From assembly GCF_027925525.1 (NCBI RefSeq), contig NZ_BSDJ01000002.1:248001-312000 (forward strand): DNA of 64,000 nt, in the 5' to 3' direction. Each line of letters begins with the position of its first letter. Position 1 is the stretch's first letter. The translations under genes were made by a program, and so were the position numbers. The notes under the pieces are model-generated. The model saw nothing but the letters and a program-made list of their open reading frames with translations, was not told the origin of the DNA and did not search any database. Below are positions 61,701 through 64,000 of this stretch, piece after piece. This stretch comes from Paenibacillus tyrphae (GTDB lineage: Bacteria; Bacillota; Bacilli; Paenibacillales; NBRC-103111).

Positions 61701-63621
61701 TGACACCTTTCGGCCGTCCGGTCGAGCCGGACGTGTACATCACATAGGCCAGGCTGTGCGCATGCGTATCGCTTTTCAAATAATCGGGGCTATGTAGGCA
61801 CCTTTCTTCTTCCCCGATTTCGATGGCGATGATCCCCGCTTCCAGTTTGCCTGTATTCAGCTTCCCTTGTTGAACGAGCAGGACCTTGGCTCCGCTGTCC
61901 TGCAGCATATACTTGATCCGGTCCTCAGGATAACCGGGATCGATGGGCATATACGCGCCGCCCGCTTTCAATACTGCGAGCATCCCGACCACCATCTCAA
62001 GGGACCGTTCGGCCGCAATACCGACGATCTGCTCCGTACCGCTCCCCTTGCTGCGGATCATGGCGGCGAGCTTATTCGCCCGCTCGTTCAGTTCCCGATA
62101 GGTCAGCTCCTTGCCTTCATGCCATACGGCAATGCGTTCCGGCGTCTTCCACGCCTGCGCTTCGAACAGCTCATGGATGCATGCCTCGCGCGGATACTCC
62201 GCCCCTGTGCGGTTCCAATCTGCAAGCAGCCGGTTCCGTTCTGCCGGGTCGAGCATCCGCAGCTCCTTCACCCGGGCTTCGGGCCGTTCAATCGCCGCAC
62301 GAAGCAGGTTCACGTAGAAGCCGATCAGCCGCCGGACCGTCTCCTGACGGAACAAGTCCGTATTGTACTCCACCCGGATTTCCATCTCGTCATCCTCTTG
62401 ATGGATATCGAACAGCAGATCGACTTGGGTCGCATCCATATCCGGTTCGATCCAGGCTTCCTTTGCCCCGGCGAACGCCACTTCTTCCTTGCCCGTAACG
62501 ACCATGTTAAACATAACGCGGAACAATGGATTCCGGCTGCTGCTGCGGTCGGGATTCAGCTTATGAATAAGCCGTTCAAATGGGTAATCCTGCATATCGT
62601 AAGCTTCGTCCACTTGCTCGTGCACCCGGCGGAGCAGATCGTCGAAGGCGGCTTCCCCGTTCACCTCCATCCGGATGGCGACGGTGTTCACGAAAAAACC
62701 GACCGCTTGCTGCAGCTCCGGGCTGTAATGCCTCCCCGCAAATACCGTGCCCACGACGACATCTCGCTGGCGCGAGCATTTGTGCAGCAGCACATAGTAA
62801 GCGCATAGCAGCGCCGAAAACGGGATTACCCGCTTCTGCATGCAAAGCGTCCGCAGCCCTTGAACCACCTCGCGGGGGATCGGCTGAATTTCAAGCGCCC
62901 CTGCGAAGCTTAGCCCTGGCCGGGCCGGAAAGTCCGTCGGCAGCTCAAGCGCGGGCAGCTCTCCCTGAAATTGCTTCAGCCAGTACGCTTCCTGCTCCCG
63001 GGTATGCGTCTCATCGAACGTTTCCCGCTGCCACAGCACATAGTCCGCATACCGGATTCCCGGCGCCGGCAGCTCCTCGCCGTTCGGTACGCCCGCATGC
63101 GCGTTATAGAACCATTTGAAGTCGTGCCAAATGCGCTGGAAGGTCGTAGCATCGGAAATGATATGATGCAGCTTCAGGAGCAGCATCCCTTCCGCTTCGC
63201 CCATACGTATCCAAGTGATCTGAAACAGCGGCCCCCGTCGCAGATCGACCGCCTTCAGGCTTGCTTCGGTCAGCAGATGCTGGGCCTTCGCTTCCCGCTC
63301 CTCCTCCGGCTCCGCCGACAAGTCGACCCAGTGGTAAATCCGGTCCATCGTTTCATCGAACGATTGAACGGGCGCACCTCCCACATAGCTTACTTTCGTC
63401 CGCAGCGCGGGGTGCCGTTCGGTCAAATCGCCGGCCGCCCACAATAAGGCGTCCGAATCGACGGGACCTGTCAGCCGTTTGCAGGAAATCAAATTCCAGA
63501 CGGCGCTATCCGGCAGCAGCTCGGACAAGTACAGCACCCGTTCCTGCTGGAACGAAAGGGGATAATGCGGTCTTGCCCTTTGACGGGGGATGTCCGGATA
63601 TTTTCGTAGGCGTTTGCCCAT
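58792..63621 (-). CDS. Nonribosomal peptide synthetase, C-A-T-C-T
   Basis: This protein has about 1609 residues. Domains in order: condensation C1 (about 20-465; motif HHIISDAT, with alanine in place of the usual glycine), adenylation (about 480-970; YTSGSTGRPKG, FDATTFEIW, MYGPTENTTF, YRTGDLARW, LKETGKIDKRAL), carrier T1 (LGGHS, about 1030), condensation C2 (about 1080-1500; canonical HHIISDGV) and carrier T2 (CGGNS, about 1565). A hand alignment with GrsA gives the pocket code DAFLLGMTFK, nearest to codes for branched aliphatic residues. The second module lacks an adenylation domain. ATG at 63621 follows AAAGG. Confidence 0.93.
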   Translation of the reverse strand: MGKRLRKYPDIPRQRARPHYPLSFQQERVLYLSELLPDSAVWNLISCKRLTGPVDSDALLWAAGDLTERHPALRTKVSYVGGAPVQSFDETMDRIYHWVDLSAEPEEEREAKAQHLLTEASLKAVDLRRGPLFQITWIRMGEAEGMLLLKLHHIISDATTFQRIWHDFKWFYNAHAGVPNGEELPAPGIRYADYVLWQRETFDETHTREQEAYWLKQFQGELPALELPTDFPARPGLSFAGALEIQPIPREVVQGLRTLCMQKRVIPFSALLCAYYVLLHKCSRQRDVVVGTVFAGRHYSPELQQAVGFFVNTVAIRMEVNGEAAFDDLLRRVHEQVDEAYDMQDYPFERLIHKLNPDRSSSRNPLFRVMFNMVVTGKEEVAFAGAKEAWIEPDMDATQVDLLFDIHQEDDEMEIRVEYNTDLFRQETVRRLIGFYVNLLRAAIERPEARVKELRMLDPAERNRLLADWNRTGAEYPREACIHELFEAQAWKTPERIAVWHEGKELTYRELNERANKLAAMIRSKGSGTEQIVGIAAERSLEMVVGMLAVLKAGGAYMPIDPGYPEDRIKYMLQDSGAKVLLVQQGKLNTGKLEAGIIAIEIGEEERCLHSPDYLKSDTHAHSLAYVMYTSGSTGRPKGVMVEHRNVVRLVQNTDYVRFEDSDAILQTGAPAFDATTFEIWGALLNGIKLYVTSDNVLLNADHLGRFIAKHGISHLWLTAPLFNQLSDMKPELFAPLKALLIGGDALSVRHVNKVLAAVPGFRIQNMYGPTENTTFSTCFPITGPHETNVPIGKPIRHSTAYIVDAYGELLPVGVPGELCVGGDGVARGYLNQPGLTAQKFVDNPFEPGTKMYRTGDLARWLPDGHIEFMGRMDNQIKLRGFRIELGEIEAKLAEHPYAKEVVVTVREDRPGDKALCAYFVADRDIPASEWRAFLAKALPEYMLPTAFVRIDKMPLKETGKIDKRALPEPNGAVYEAKFRRPPETELERELAALWMQTLGLTEVGIDDSFFELGGHSLKATMIVSQLNKQFHTDLSLTEFFGGPTIRELAQRLSARADSLYSSVAPAPKQECYPVSTAQKRMYIVSKLTHKGTGYNIPLVLSLEGRLDRDRLGYVFLELIRRHELFRTSFHIVNGELVQRIDEEAKLDLECLTVETEEEASRITRNFIRPFDLSQAPLIRGLLLKQQEDRHLLVLDMHHIISDGVSLDILFREIIALYQGEFLNPLSVQYKDYAVWQHDFLASERVRKQGDYWADVLAGELPALQLATDYPRPATQTFAGTHVSCQASPEVLAGLKRIEAETGATLYMILLAAYNVLLFRRTGQEDLVVGTPIAGRNHADTQTIIGMFVNTLAMRNKPSGKMTFREFADQVKRRALEAYENQDYPFEDLPERIGYVRDAGRNPIFDTMFVLQHFEPLEAELKQLKVREYPIDYPVAKFDLTLFAIERDGGLRLELEYNTDLFHKETAERLLQDFLAILHQLAAEGTDKKLADFILRSEPGSAPSPGGPCNHGGRFVSPHDPGSHSAAYASTARIEAQLIGIVENLLNTKGIGPGDDFFLCGGNSLALIRLVAEMEAAFGVVPSIMEIRETPVISEWARKVESLQKQAAL

Positions 63622-63650
63622 AGCAACCAACCTTTCGGGCTTCCCTGTCG

Positions 63651-64000
63651 TTAAGCTTGCGGTACGGCCTTGGGAAGCATAGGCTCGATGATTTTGGCAA
63701 TGTCCTTAATCACCGGCAAATCGATAAAATCCATCAAGGTCAAGCTAATCTGGAACGCGCTCTCGATTTCGGTAACGAACCGGATCGTTAATAAGGAATT
63801 GCCGCCCAATCGGAAGAAATTGTCGTTCACGCCGATGCCTTGCATGTTCAGGATGTTTTCCGTAATTTCGATCAGCTTTCTCTCAATTTCCGTCACAGGT
63901 GCCTCTTCCGCCGGTTGGGGCGACAAGGCGGCTTCCGGCGACGGCAGCGCTTTGCGGTCCACTTTACCGCTTGTGCTCAAAGGCAGCTTTTCCAGTCTCA
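63651..64000 (-). CDS. C-terminal end of an upstream NRPS (A10 motif and carrier domain), partial
   Basis: The gene enters from beyond the right edge. The visible part starts inside the adenylation domain (LEKLPLSTSGKVDRKALP, the A10 motif) and continues to a carrier domain with FFRLGGNSLLTIRF, ending MLPKAVPQA. There is no thioesterase. It ends 29 bases before the next NRPS gene, whose N-terminal condensation domain should accept its product. Confidence 0.92.
   Translation of the reverse strand, partial: RLEKLPLSTSGKVDRKALPSPEAALSPQPAEEAPVTEIERKLIEITENILNMQGIGVNDNFFRLGGNSLLTIRFVTEIESAFQISLTLMDFIDLPVIKDIAKIIEPMLPKAVPQA

Overview
The window looks like a chromosome segment from a facultatively anaerobic, endospore-former-type Firmicute, most likely of the Paenibacillaceae. 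The clues are strong GGAGG ribosome sites, frequent TTG and GTG starts, Bacillus-type protein families, a T-box leader, Lpl-type sugar transporters and an NRPS locus. Almost every gene lies on the minus strand. I saw no rRNA, tRNA or CRISPR array.

Region 1 (1-14.2 kb) is an anaerobic and nitrogen-oxide island. It holds a NasC/NarB-type molybdoenzyme packaged with a four-cluster ferredoxin, a Tat-exported Rieske protein and a cytochrome-b-like membrane subunit. Around it lie a SPASM radical SAM enzyme, a truncated haemoglobin, a NarK-type transporter fused to a PAS domain, the class III ribonucleotide reductase pair nrdD/nrdG, the Fe-S repair protein ScdA, and a ywiC / radical-SAM-SPASM pair followed by an overlapping 28-codon ORF that looks like a RiPP precursor. 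Fnr-like boxes (TGTGA-N6-TCACA) sit upstream of these units, nearly all at the same distance from a -10 element. A sixth box precedes a DUF2249 / CcoN-like / MIP18 operon at 31-33.5 kb. Neighbours narK, ywiC, argS and a radical SAM peptide maturase recall the nar-fnr-argS-sbo/alb neighbourhood of B. subtilis.

Region 2 (14.2-35.6 kb) holds an AT-rich methyltransferase plus FecBCD-type importer operon with its own palindromic operator, T-box-controlled argS, selO, a leaderless marR with an alpha/beta hydrolase, a WYL regulator with a UvrA2-like ABC protein, a SUFU protein, an amino-acid permease, paiA with a MarR regulator, and an MFS exporter.

Region 3 (35.6-52.4 kb) is accessory DNA with much decay: a DinB-like pseudogene, an internally deleted IS1182-type transposase, a beta-galactosidase-like glycosidase with an Lpl-type ABC transporter and LacI regulator, a phosphotransferase, a SatA-like acetyltransferase, a five-repeat tachylectin-like propeller interrupted by one amber codon, short inverted repeats, and a truncated Tn3-family resolvase joined to a broken SnoaL gene.

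Region 4 (52.4-64 kb) is the end of a nonribosomal peptide cluster. It contains an A-T end of one synthetase, a C-A-T-C-T synthetase, a free thioesterase, two 2-hydroxyacyl-CoA dehydratase subunits with their ATP-dependent activase, a MATE exporter and a methyltransferase. Coupling an oxygen-sensitive ketyl-radical dehydratase to an NRPS is unusual. That cluster and the small-peptide radical SAM locus are the two best candidates for an undescribed system.
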